Origin: Tetrapyrgos nigripes
Lineage: Eukaryota > Basidiomycota > Agaricomycetes > Agaricales > Campanellaceae
Reading direction: 5' to 3'
DNA: 64,000 nt
Assembly: GCA_013368315.1 (NCBI GenBank)
Contig: JAACJM010000007.1
Span: 1,108,735 to 1,172,734 of the forward strand
The notes under the pieces are model-generated. The model was not told the origin of the DNA and made no database searches. It saw only the letters and a list, made by a program, of their open reading frames with translations. Below are positions 43,829-55,452 of this stretch, piece by piece. Numbering within the stretch: position 1 is the first letter of the stretch; every line of letters starts with the position of its first letter. The position numbers and the translations under genes were made by a program.

Positions 43829-46209
43829 ATGTCGCAGATGTCGACGAGCTCTATTTATAATGTAAGTCTAAGCGGAGTTTCATTTAGGACCGTTCACCAC
43901 GAGGCTAACTTGGCTTTTTCAACCATGTCCCAGCATAGCAGGCTACAGCCTACCGGTCCTCCCCCCGTCGCTGGCGGCCCACACAGTGTCTCGCGACTCA
44001 ATGAATCATTTGAAGCTATCAGGCAAGAGTTTGAGGGTCTGGTCTCGGATGCATCGCTGGCCCGGACGCAGAGGGATGACTATGAGGCAAAAGGCGTGTC
44101 AGAAGCCATTTTCCTTTTTTCAGCTTAACTCACCTTTTTCGACATAGTCGGCTCGCAAGTCAATGAACTCAATATAATCCGACAATCCTTGTACGAATTG
44201 GAAGCCCAACATGGCAAAGTTCGTCAACAATACGAGGAGGAACTAGTTCGTTTACGCGCCGAGGTCCATGCGCTACGTCAAGGACTCCCCCCAGGTCCAC
44301 ACACCAATGTTGTTGGTCCTGCTTCGGGCGGTCCTCAATCCGCTATGTCTGGCACTGGAGGTGTTCCGCCTTTTAATGACCCATATTTCCGAGATCGGGA
44401 CAGGGAGCGAGAGCAGCGCGACCGTGAAAGAGAGAGAGACCGTGGACGAGAGCGAGAACGGGAGAGGGAGAGGGATCTTGAGCCTATAAGAGATCGTGAC
44501 CGGGACCGAGCGGTGGATGGGCGGGACCCCAAGAGGCTCAAGCAAGATCGTATCAAGCCTGACCGTGCGTCTCTTCTCATGATCTTTCTGACTTTCCACT
44601 TATTCTCATATAGACAACATGTTCAGTCCAACAACCGTACCCAAGTTGCCTCCGCCCTCCTCTGGAGGTCCTCCTCCCATGGGGCCTGGCGGCCCGCCTT
44701 CGACGTCTGGCCCTGGTCTTCCTCCTCCACCATCGGCTCATGCACCATATCCGACTGCCGGTCCCAGTTCAGCCGTAACATCACCTATGATGGACCCGCA
44801 CGCCAACCCTTCTGGGGCCCTTATTCCTATCAACACACCCACAGGCGGTTTCCCTGAGGATTTAGACCTAAACTCAATGCCTCCAGAATTCAAAAAAGAA
44901 GGGTCAGACTGGTTTGCCATGTTTAATCCCAAAGTGAAGCGGTCGTTGGATGTCAGTCTTGTTCATACCTTGATGCACGAGAGGTGAGTATTAGTCGTCG
45001 TGACTTTTCCTTGGTACTGATGAGCATTAGTGTTGTTTGTTGCGTGCGGTTCTCTTCGGACGGCAAGTATCTGGCAACAGGCTGCAACCGGACGGCTCAG
45101 ATCTATGATACTAAAACTGGTCAAAAGACATGGTATGTGTGCCTGACTCTTGATAGCCTGTTACTTGCTGACAACTACTATGATACAGTGTATTACTGGA
45201 CGAGTCAGCGCCGAAAGCCGGTGACTTATACATACGCAGCGTCTGCTTCAGCCCAGACGGTAAATTCCTCGCTACTGGTGCTGAAGACAAGCAAATCCGG
45301 GTGCGTGATTATATGTTGTCAACGTTGAGCATTTCTAATTTTGCAATTCCTATTTGTAGATCTGGGACATACAAAAGAAGCGCATTCGCAACATCTTTGA
45401 TGGCCACCAGCAAGAAATCTATTCGCTCGATTTTTCGCAAGACGGCCGCCTGATCGTCTCGGGCTCTGGCGACAAGACCGCTAGGATTTGGGATATGCAC
45501 GATGGGACATCCAAGGTTTTGACTATCAACGACCCCGACTCGCTCAATAACGACGCTGGTGTCACCAGTGTCGCCATCAGTCCCAACGGTAACTTTGTCG
45601 CAGCTGGCAGTCTCGATACTGTGGTTCGCATTTGGGACGTAGCGTCCGGTGTCCTCGTAGAACGTCTCCGTGGCCATAGAGACAGCGTCTACTCTGTCGC
45701 GTTCACACCGGACGGGAAGGGTCTCGTCAGCGGAAGTTTGGACAAAACCCTCAAGTACTGGGACGTGAGCGCTCTCATGGCTGTCGCTCCTGGTATGATT
45801 AAGGGAAGGAAGGAAGGAGCTAACGGGAGTGTCAATGGACCTGGAGTTGCCGGAGGTGTGGTGAGGAAGGATGGAGAGAAGGCTAGCCAATGCACCATGA
45901 ACTTTACCGGCCATAAAGACTATGTCCTCTCCGTTGCCGTTTCGCATGATGGTCAGTGGGTGGTATCGGGATCGAAAGACCGCGGCGTGCAATTCTGGGA
46001 TTCGAGAACGGCGATTGTGCAGTGCATGCTACAAGGTCATAAAAACTCGGTCATTTCGATAGACCTGAGTCCTTCGGGGAGTATCTTGGCGACGGGTAGT
46101 GGTGACTGGCAGGCGCGGATATGTACGTGTTCCTGTTCTCTTTGTCTTCTTTATCTTGCGGCGAGCTGATGGTTCTCATGTTTCTACAGGGAGTTATAAC
46201 ACGGTGTAA
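43829..46209 (+). CDS. TUP1: TUP1-type transcriptional corepressor (WD40)
   Basis: Nuclear corepressor that tetramerises through its N-terminus, joins an Ssn6-type TPR partner and is recruited by DNA-binding proteins. Eight exons (43829-43861, 43934-44093, 44148-44564, 44614-44983, 45031-45132, 45189-45300, 45360-46122, 46190-46209) give 658 residues. The Tup N-terminal coiled coil ([34 protein letters not shown]) is followed by a disordered Arg/Asp/Glu-repeat and Pro-rich linker, then [17 protein letters not shown] and seven WD40 blades (IWDIQ, RIWDM, VRIWDV, KYWDV, QFWDS, ARIWSYN). Intron 2 must be GC-AG (donor GCGTGT) to keep EAKV-G in frame. Intron 1 (72 nt) has no stop and is divisible by three. 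ATG at 43838 is an alternative start three codons on. Confidence 0.93.
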
Positions 46210-46801
46210 CAAGTTACGATCTATGTTGATGTTTTAAAAGTAGAGCTCTGATTGTTTTCTTGTCGTTCTCCCTCTTCTGCTCTTTCATCTTATGTCCTTT
46301 TTGACGTCCTGCTTACGCCCTTGTTGTACTATCGAATAAATATTGTTTATTTACTCACTCGTAGCTACTACTTTTGATTGCTTTCACCACACCCCTTCTT
46401 TGTGGCCTTGCCTTGCTTTGTGACGAAAATCTAAATGTATCTCGTCTATAATAGAATACCAGACTCTCTTCTCGCAGCTCATTGTTCCTTTTCGGCAGCC
46501 AGTCCCGGTTTCCTGCTGACAAACATCTTGGTCTAATTATGCAGGCTCACCACCTAATGTTGAGAGCACCTTGAGATCAGGACATTGTTGTACTCTGAGT
46601 ACGTAGGTAGTAAAATTGGTCTAAGTTCATCAGCGTCAAAGAACCTCTTCTGCAGGTGGACTGTTGCATGGCATTTCCTTTTGCACATTGGAACGTAGAA
46701 AAACATTTTGATGTGATACAGAGCTGTGATACAAGATGAGGTATTCTCTGGGTGGTATAAGGAGTCTATGGGATTCCGTGGACATTGTTACAGTGGAAAC
46801 T
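46210..46801. other. Intergenic between convergent TUP1 and OTU1 genes
   Basis: Shared 3' region, AT-rich with AATAAA-like words (for example near 46335). No gene. Confidence 0.55.
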
Positions 46802-48240
46802 TCAGTACTCTCCAAATTGTGTATGTCCCGTCTTTGAGGCATGTTCTCGGGCTTCTTTTTCGCCAATGATACCTTGTCCGCATACCTGAAAAAAAGACAA
46901 GGAGAATGAGAATGAGATGCAAAGTGAAGAAGAACAACGCGCGCCTGGCATTTCAATGTAAACGTCGCAGTATTTGTATACGCCCTCTTCGCCCTCAATG
47001 CATCAGTCAGTTTCCTTCCTGCTCTCAATATCTCGTCAGCGTCGTCATCAGTTGAGGTCTGCATGAGTAAAGCCAAAGATTGTTAGTAAACCAATGAATG
47101 ACGAGTCGGTTAGTGGCATGCAAGAACAAAACAGTAAAATTTACATACCACGGGAAATAACGTTTGGTGCCATTCTCCCGGTGCGTCTGCGGTCGGTGCC
47201 AAAGTTGCAGCGTCATAGTGTATTCCGGAATAAATCAATAGACAACGATTTCCACCAACGGCGCCGTCTGGAGGGGAAAAGTGATCAATGCGGCCGGTTT
47301 CAACATCGATGGAGCAAATTTCTGTTCCGTAGTGAGCAGCAAGGACGCTCAGCTCGATAGCGCCGCCCCAAGTTGAAGGTTTGAGGATAGTGGAAACGTA
47401 CTTGTCGGGAGCCATGCTGTAAAGATGGAGGGGATCGATGAAAAGGAAAGGCCAGATTAACGGTAAGCAAGAGGGCTTAGAGGCAGACTGAAGGACGCAC
47501 CCAAGTATTGCTTCATTGTAGTTCTCTTCATCTTTCTTGATCCCCTTGGCTACAACTGTTGTAGATGCGAACTGATGAGGAAGAAAGCAGGAAGATGACG
47601 GCGGATATAACGTACTTTCTCTAATTTTCGATGCTTTCTTCATGTCTTGCTCAAAAACCAGTGCAATAGACGAGAAAAGACAGGAGTTGTCATCGGGAAC
47701 GACCTAAAAGTTGCTGTGAGCTGTGCAGAGAAAAGACGAAAGGCGCGTACATACCCTATGGACTAGAGCTCCACTGGATGTTGGGACATGTTCTGGACCC
47801 CTTGTAGATTTGGATTGAACGGCCGGCTGAGTAGAAGACAGAGGCGCCGATGAGAAAACGTCCGTGGTGGAGGCTGAGGTCTTTGCAGACGTAGAGGAGG
47901 TATTACGTGCGTTATCCAGAAGTCGGTTACTGTCGCTGGGTTCAACCTCTCCGCTGACGATGAGTTGATCACCTGCTTTGAGCCCAAGGCTAGATAGTGG
48001 TAGTTCCGGTACGATGGTGAGGCTGCGAGGTGGATAACCCGTTTTCACTGCGCAGATTTATGCGCAAAGTTAGGCACGAGTGGGACGGAGAAAAGATGAC
48101 TGACAAGTTTGGCGGGATGGAAGGATCTCAGAGACGGCGTAAATTTCTTGTTGGAGATCCTGGACGGTGTAATCATGCTGTTCAAAGGGAATTTGGATCG
48201 TCGAGACGCCCTTCGGGTGACGAAGGCGAACAGGCGCCAT
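46802..48240 (-). CDS. OTU1: OTU1/YOD1-type deubiquitinase
   Basis: Cysteine protease that trims ubiquitin chains on Cdc48/p97 substrates. Seven exons (48240-48105, 48047-47755, 47703-47616, 47555-47501, 47416-47149, 47058-46945, 46885-46802) give 345 residues. Order: an N-terminal UBX-like domain (MAPVRLRHPKGVSTIQI...LKTGYPPRSL) that binds Cdc48, a Ser/Thr-rich linker, the OTU domain with VVPD-DNSCLFSSI (catalytic Asp and Cys, about 148 and 151), STWGGAIELSVLA and IYSGIHYD (catalytic His), and a C-terminal C2H2 finger (CQVCGQGIIGEKEAREHA, then TGH). Length matches the family. Intron 6 starts GCGCGC, so it is a GC-AG intron directly between the two zinc-finger cysteines' codons. Confidence 0.93.
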
Positions 48241-48664
48241 GATAATTTGTAGTCTTATAAAACTCCCACCGCCCTTACCGTGGTGGTGGGCAAACGCGGC
48301 AAGGCCAGTGGACAGCTGACTAAGCCGGTAACTAAACTTTACCGGCCAAAACATCGTTTCTGTCGACTCACTCTTTCTTAGCCTCGTTCTCTCTCGTTCT
48401 GCCTCTAAACTACTCGCAAATTGAACTATTCGACTATAGTAATACTATAATATGTAAGGTATGAAAATATATGGACTTTATGCAAGAATTAGTATGCCCC
48501 CTATTCCATCTCCTCATCCTCGTCTTCATAGAACAGTTGTGGTGGGTACAGCAGGTCCAGACTGGTTTCCCTTCTCCTGTATTAGCTTCGGGTGATCCTG
48601 GAAAGCCTTCCTCAATGCGTCTTTCTTGTCCTGGACTTTGGGAATGCGGGACTTCTTGGGAATA
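48241..48664. other. OTU1 promoter and boundary to the transposon compartment
   Basis: Up to about 48,420 the composition matches the genes on the left; beyond it the DNA becomes AT-rich and repetitive. No gene. Confidence 0.5.
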
Positions 48665-49355
48665 TCAGATATTATCAATGAGTGGTCCCCAAATGTGGCG
48701 AAGTTTCTCCAATTGAATGTCAAGCTTCGGTTTTGTCAGGCCATTGATCTGGTCCACGGACACAATCAATAGCGTCAAATCCAAAGTGCGTTGCTTCTCT
48801 TTCTCCTTCTCTAGCTTCGCCGCCGCCTTTGCCCTCTTGACTGCCACCATCTTCTTCTCAAACTCAGTCTGTTCCTTCTTTCTTTTTGCCTCCAGGCCTG
48901 AAGCATCATGTTTCTGAGCAGCTGTCATGACCCACTGATGATCCTCTTCAGTGAAATACGTGTTGACAAATGCTTGGGTGCCATTGCGAGTAAACATGGC
49001 CTGTGCATTATGAGCATGGACTGTTGATGTTGGGTTTTCACGCACCCATACACAGTAGGAGCCTAGGGCCCCTTCGTTCCGGTCATTGGTTGCATTCAAG
49101 AACACCCGCTGTCTCTCCTCCTCTGACAGTTCATCAATTAGACTACCAAGTGCGTATTCTGATGAGAACTGAATCCACATCACCAGTGCTCCCTTCAGAA
49201 AACTGACAAACAGCTCCTTCTGGGTTCCTTTATCAAGAGTTTGCAATGCTCTCAAAGTTCAACATGTAGGGGGCCAAGATCCACGGTCTTGAGAGCTTTT
49301 CTTCAGGTGCGCATACAAGTTTCATATATGGATGGGTGATAACTTGCTGATACAA

Positions 49356-50544
49356 CATCAGCAAAATGGTTCATCTGGCTTAGAGCACTTTCTAAGGAAA
49401 AATTTGCTTAGAAAGCCCAATAAGCCAGTTTTTCCTCAGAAAGCATGTTTTACTTTCTAGGACTTCTCAATTTGCTTAGGACTTCTCAATCTGCTTAGAA
49501 TACTACTTAGACACTATATCTTTCTTTGGCTTAGATGTGTAGCTTTGCTTACTTGTAAAATCAAACAGTAATATAAAAGCAGAAACAATTCCATTCACAC
49601 ATGGCTTCTAGATATGTATGTACATGACGCTCTTCTATAGAATATTCAAGAACGGTATCCTATTGTGATCCTGCCCACTTGTATCGTCTGGACATCGCCT
49701 CATCCCTCTGATAGTCGTTCTTTCCTGCATTCAGAATATCCAGCATACAAAGGCAGACAAGGTTTTGTACTGAAAAGACTAGTCAAAAACAGTGATAATA
49801 TAGTATACTTACCACATACATGAGTACACCACTCCAGATATTCTTTGACGGTCACCATGGTTCTTGTCCATTTGCACCCATTACTGAGTACATATGTGAA
49901 GCTCAAAATGTTGTGTGTGTTGCAGTGATCCATGGGACTTGAAGAGGTTGAAGAAGAGCCAACAGTCTAATGTTGCGTGTGTTGCTGTGATCCAGGGTCT
50001 TGAAGAGGTTGAGGAAAAGCTGAGTCAAGGATGTTGAGGCCAGACAACGAAGAAGAAGATGATGACTTGATGACAATGGATGCAGCAAAATCAACAGAGC
50101 TGATGTAAGTTGTGGCTTGGTACTGTATAGCAGTGGAGTTTGAAAGGAACTTCCAGAATTTTGGGGAAACGTGAGATACGCTTGCAGCGCTGAGTACTCA
50201 CCAGATTTACCAGATAAGTATGTACTTACATACTTACCACTGCTCTCTCTTACAAGGCATGCAGGTCTAGATGAGTGAGTACATACCTTCATCAAAGTGT
50301 ACCCAACTGGTATTTTTGACATAATTATATTGTGCTAAGCAGTATCTGTAGTAGAAGTTTTCAAGCACACTCTAAGCCAACAAAGTTTATCCAAGCCAAA
50401 TCATTTAGATGTAAGCCAAAGCAAAGCAAAGTGCCTGGATTTAAGCCAAAGCACCCAGATCTAAGCCAAAGCAACCGGATCTAGGTCCAAGCAACCGATT
50501 CTAAGTGTAAGCATGTCTAAGCTGGATGAACCATTTTGCTGATG
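49356..50544. mobile_element. 1.19-kb nonautonomous DNA element with long terminal inverted repeats
   Basis: Ends are inverted repeats of at least 28 bp (start CATCAGCAAAATGGTTCATC, then GCTTAG) with two mismatches, at 49356-49384 and 50517-50544. A 2-bp AA flank on both sides could be the target duplication. Removing the element joins VLA to LYQQVITHP in the host ORF, which confirms the limits. Beneath the ends lie arrays of TTTGCTTAG (left) and CTAAGCCAAAGCA (right) in opposite orientation, typical of transposase-binding subterminal repeats. No transposase gene is present inside. Confidence 0.8.
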
Positions 50545-51715
50545 AAGGCAAGGACAGTGAGCTTGGTAAGTGTGGGATCATCATGGAGTGCATTGTATAC
50601 ATTTAACTTGATATTAGTGAAGGATTTGGTTGCTTTTTTGTCCTTGATGTGCTCCAGGAATTTGATGTAGGTCTCCAGATGAACCAATAGTTCACCAGCT
50701 GCTTTCCCATGGCTCCCAAACCAAGTGTTATTGACCTGAGGGAATTGTTTGACTATGGTTTCCAACTTGTTGGCTAGATAAATCATGTGTGTATCTCCTG
50801 TCATAGTGGTTATTGATGATAGCACCTGCCAGTGCAACACATTTTGCTCCACCACATGCAGAAGCTTCAAGAGCCTGAGCTTCTGCTTCTGTGAGCTCCT
50901 TGGTATGCAACTCAGGCGAGACAATATTCCTAACGTGTGCCGCATTGTACTTATTAGCAAGTGGAATGGGATCAGTGGCCTTCATCATGGCTGAATTGCC
51001 TCCCTTGAAACTGTTCTGGTCTTTGTGTATACAACAACCAGTCTAGACAAACAAGATAAGCTTTTGTTTATTGTCCTCTGGTAGCTTTTCAAACTCCTAG
51101 AAAGCTTGATCAGCTTCTTGTCGGTTCGTTTGGACAGTGGACAGTTGTTATAAACTGTATTGACATCATTCAGAGTCCAGACCCAAGACTCCATTTACTT
51201 CTCAGCTGAATGGTCAACAGTAGACCAAATACCAAAGAATAGGGTGGATGGTGTGCTGGAGAGAGCTGTTGTACTATCAGCTTTCTTCTCTGATGGGCCT
51301 GGTAGTTTTGGTGTTGACGTGAGGTGCTGTCACCAGAAAAGGTAATGTCTTACTCTTATATTAGAAATATTTTCAACGGTGAATAATAACTGACATTTAC
51401 CTTGTGTTAGCTGCATAGTATGACCAGCCTGAACCTTTGCCATGACCAATCCCTCCAGTTGGGCCTGTTAGACAGTCCTCTGGCTCAATGTCTTTTGGAT
51501 GCCCACACCAAACAATGCTGACACCTCCTTCACGGCCTTCCCAACACTGCCCTTGTTACACCCACAAGAGACAAGCAGATGTGCCAATGCATGTACTTCT
51601 GGTTGGTATGCATTTTTCACCTTCATTTTTGTGAGAAGGCATGCATCATGATTGTGTTTGTTGACTAGTTGATGCAGAAGGCAGGCTCAAGCCATACACT
51701 TGCCAAGGTTCATGA

Positions 51716-52148
51716 TGTCATGCCCTCCTTCCTTTACTTTGTCATTAAACCTGGAATTCCTTCATCATTTGTCTATTGCTTTTCCTCGTTAATTTATACT
51801 CAGATTCATACTCAGGAACTCTATAATTTCTGTCAAACCCTATAATAACTGTCAATCACCATCTATGATTTGGTACCTATATCTATCCACATTTGATCTA
51901 TTACTCTCATCTTTGATGTATCATATGGCCATTGTTCCATTTCTGTTATCTCTTTCTCATCCCTCAGACTTTCTCACATATACTCGTAATCTTTTGTAAC
52001 TGATTCCCCAGTTCATTCACTTCATCTCCACTCTGTACATTAGTCTACACAGTGTTGAGCCTAGTCAGCTAGCTCATTTTCCTTTATCTCTATCTCAATC
52101 TATTCTCTTGTTTTTGTCTTATGTGTGAGTGTACCAATGACCTTGACA
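51716..52148 (+). repeat. Solo LTR, 433 bp, with 5-bp target duplication
   Basis: Begins TGTCA and ends TTGACA, flanked on both sides by CATGA (51711-51715 and 52149-52153). It is similar to the LTR at 59920-60359, especially over the last 250 bp (shared end GTGTACCAATGACCTTGACA). Excising it with one CATGA copy restores the reading frame of the surrounding transposon ORF. Confidence 0.85.
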
Positions 52149-53382
52149 CATGACAGTACTTTGTAAAGGTTGCAGCTGCATCTGTTGCTTGATGTTTTTC
52201 TCGTGCTGATGTGATATGGTATGTATAGCACCTCTGAGTTTTGCATTTGCCTTTTGGAGAGACTTCTCAAAGTCTGAGAAGTTCTTCTGGCCTTCTTTGA
52301 TATGTTTGTGCACTTGGAGGTCAGCTTGGTGTTGGAGATTTTTGATTTCAAGCTGAAGCTGTTTTCTAGTTGTCTTCCATGCTGCTTTAGCCCTCTTGTG
52401 ACCCTTTTCCCTCTGTAAGGCATTTTTTATCTTTCTCTCTTTCTCTTCTAATTCTTTCTGTGCCCTGACAGCTCGTTTCTCCATCTCCTTAGCCCACATC
52501 TTAGCAGCCTTCACATCTTCTAGTGACACCTTGAGAGCTGCATCCTTTGGATTGTCATTTTTCTTGTCAATGGTTTTTTTTCTGAGTCTAGCTGTATTCA
52601 TGGCTTCAGTGCATTGTTTGCCTACTTGTGCTGTCCCTTTTTTGTAACGAGACATCCTAACTTCACTTTTAGACCTATTAATTCATGCTGCAGAGCCCTG
52701 ACCTACCAGGCATGTTGTTAAACACATTTTTCACATTGGAATAGGTGTCGCATCTGGCAGCTTAGTCATTATTTTAGCAGTGTGCTGCAACTTGCTCAAT
52801 AGCTCTTTGTGTAAAGCTCCTATTCACTCCTGATTTTAGGGCATTACTGTACTATGTATGTTCTTTCATTTAGAGAGAGATTTTGTAGATTAGTCCTCTC
52901 ATTGTTTTCTTCTACTCGTGTCTTGTGCAATCCAGCTCTTGAGCACCTTGATCTTGCCTCAAAAAGGAGTTCTGTACTGGGCCAATGACCAGATATAGAG
53001 AGTGTCTGATCACATTGACTGACTGATTGCTCAGAGCTAAGCCTTAGATTTAAACAAGGACAAACATACTGCATCAGAACTGGGCTTTGCCCACCACCAC
53101 TTACCATAGTTTGGATTTAAGTCAAGTGCAATTCAGGTTTTTCAGAGGTAATGAAAATTTTTCAATAAACACAATAAACACATCTTCTCAGAGTGTATCC
53201 ATGAGCATTTCTATTGATGCTGACAATCTGTCGTGACAGTATTATTTTCAGGGTATTTTCGTTCATTTTCTGTTTCTTTTCTTCATCAGTCACTGCCTTT
53301 TGATCATTGTTTTGATCATCCTTTGCCCTATCTTTTGTTCATCTTTCCTTGATCACTTATGCACAGCTATCATCCCCTGTTT

Positions 53383-53484
53383 CATCATTTGTTCATTTTT
53401 TTATGATACATCTCTTACAGGGACACTACACACAGCTTGTTCATCCTTTGTTCATCTTTTCATGATACATCTCTTACAGGGACA
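53383..53484. repeat. Two direct copies of a 43-bp unit
   Basis: Copies at 53383-53425 and 53442-53484 share ATGATACATCTCTTACAGGG and differ at only a few positions; period 59 bp. Confidence 0.75.
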
Positions 53485-54527
53485 ACAGGCTGTACTTTGA
53501 TTGTTCTGAACAGTTCTCTGATTCCTTTCTTTGCTTTGCTCAGTTTTTATCTTTCTTTCTGTTCTGTGTATATAAGCTTAGAGTAGTAGCTCCCTAGTCC
53601 CTTGGGACTAGGTGAGCATCTCATGTATTCCTTGTCTTCATTCAATATTAACTTTGTCTTGGGACTAGTCTCTTATCGTTATCTGTCTACTGCTGTTCTG
53701 TTTATGCCTACTGCTTTGAGCCAAGTGTGTGCTCTTTACCACACAATCCTTTTTCCTTTAACTCAACTGTGGGATGGTCTACTTGTCATGAAATTGGTCA
53801 GAAGCATCTCCCATATGACCCTCATGATGTTAGCATAAAAGCTGCTGCAAGCATTCTAGATAAGCAGGATGTTTTTGTATGGACAGTGTGTGGATCTTGA
53901 AAAACTGGAATAATAGCACTTCTAGCTGTTCTTCTATGACAGATTGGTCTTAACCAAGCTCTAGCACCTGATTTTGAGTGCTGGTTTGACAGTGATCCAG
54001 CAATATTAGTTGTTTGTCCAACCAACACTCTTGAGCTTGATATAATGAAGCTATGCACACTGAGGGTCAATCTAGGAACATAAACTCATGAAGCTTCACA
54101 TTTGCGCCACTACCCTCAATTATGAAATCATCAAAGAAGCTCAAGAGGCTTGGGCTGAGCCAGCACAGTCATTCTCTCCCCAGAACTGCTCACATCAGAC
54201 ACACTACACATCAAGCTTGATTTGGAAGGATCATAATTGCTTGTCCCTACACTGACTTCTCCAAAAGTATGTGTAATCTTCCTTCTTTTTGGGATATTTT
54301 CTTTTTCTTCTGAGGCAGGAGATGGTAGGTATGTGAGTACTGTGAGAAAGAACTACTCTATATAGAAGGCACTTCCCGATTTGGATGGTTTTGAAGACTT
54401 AACACTGAGGTCCTACTGATGTGGCATGTTTTTTCACAGACTCTTAATAAGTGAGGGTACCGAGCCAAGAGTCTGCCTAGGGGAGACTAGATAATTTGTG
54501 TAACAGTTCATTGGACTTCTAATTCTC

Positions 54528-54607
54528 TTTTCTTTTCTTGCAGGCAAGAGCTGTGCATTTGTTGATCCTGGAAACAGACACATGGCTCTTGCCTGCAAGA
54601 AAAGAAA
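54528..54607. repeat. Inverted repeat with 23-bp arms
   Basis: Arms contain TTCTTGCAGGCAAGAGC and its exact complement, loop about 33 nt. Could form a stable hairpin; may mark a small foldback element. Confidence 0.65.
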
Positions 54608-55452
54608 GGTATATGACCTAGTTCCACCCCAGTGAAAAGTCACTGGGTTCTGAATGAACCTGAGTGAGTGCACATCCTGATCAAACTAAGCAAGGTGAGC
54701 ACCAGATAATGAAATCAGGTTTTGATTGAAATAGCTAGCCTAGCAAGTAATAGTAGATACAAAGTGGACCCTAGATAGTTAGCTTATAGATAGCCTGCAT
54801 ATAGCTATGTATGTAGGCTACTTTGAGTGGCCTTTGATCTAGTTGACATAGTCTCCTAGTCTATGCTGCTGCACTTAGTCTACTAAATTGCATAGCCTAA
54901 GCACAAGGGGCCCCCACTTTCTTATTGGCCTACATCACCTTCATTTTCAGTCATAAGGCCTGACCCCCTCCCCTCTCTAGGCCAATTTTTCTAATGTGAG
55001 ATTGGTTTGGCCATCTGGCACAAAGTAACTGTGACAATAGACTTCTGGAAAAGGTATTGACACATGTGAGAGTTGACCAAAAATGACAGGTTATATGCAA
55101 CATCAATTTAGTGAACTAAAGACTACTCTTGTACTCTACTAGGTATTTATATGAGTAAGTAGTAATCAAATATCAGTAAGGACAGGTAGATAGGAAGGAT
55201 AATAGGAACAATGGATTTAACAGGAGTTGAAATACTTAAGGATAGGAATAATAAGGAGCGAAGTACTTATTAGTGAATGAATGATATTGAGCCTATTGGT
55301 ACAAGGCTAGGAACAACAGAGAAATGGTAAAGAATGTGGGTGGTGGGTGAGAGCCTGAGTAAGTAAGTAAGTAAGAGAACAAGAGAAAATAGGGGTATAC
55401 AGCAAATGGATACAGGAGTGGCAGTGCCAGTTTGTTTGACCCATCGAACACT

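Larger units (their letters stand above)
48665..52655 (-). pseudogene. Degenerate transposon ORF of an agaric repeat family, split by two insertions
   Basis: Read from 52655 downward. The N-terminus (52655-52154) is a Lys/Glu-rich coiled coil starting MSRYKKGTAQVGKQC. After a solo LTR the frame continues at 51710 with VKNAYQPEVHALAHLLVSCG, then STLFFGIWSTVDHSAEK, WTLNDVNTVYNNCPLSKR, VRNIVSPELHTKELTEAEAQ, RYTHD and NNTWFGSHGKAAGELLVHLE. It is cut again by a 1.19-kb element and resumes with QQVITHPYMKLV and the tail FTEEDHQWVMTAAQKHDASG to 48665. I recognise this layout as a large transposon-associated protein family widespread in agaric genomes; the biochemical role is unclear to me. Several in-frame stops and at least one shift make it non-coding now. 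Stops sit where CAA, CAG or CGA codons are expected. Confidence 0.75.
52656..55452. other. 2.8 kb repetitive AT-rich DNA, no gene seen
   Basis: Contains a 59-bp-period direct repeat (53383-53484) and a hairpin (54528-54607). Short frames show no family features. Probably transposon debris. Confidence 0.5.

Noticed and set aside
44273..44599. Antisense Arg/Ser-rich frames in TUP1
   Set aside because: By-product of the Arg/Asp/Glu repeat in the sense strand.
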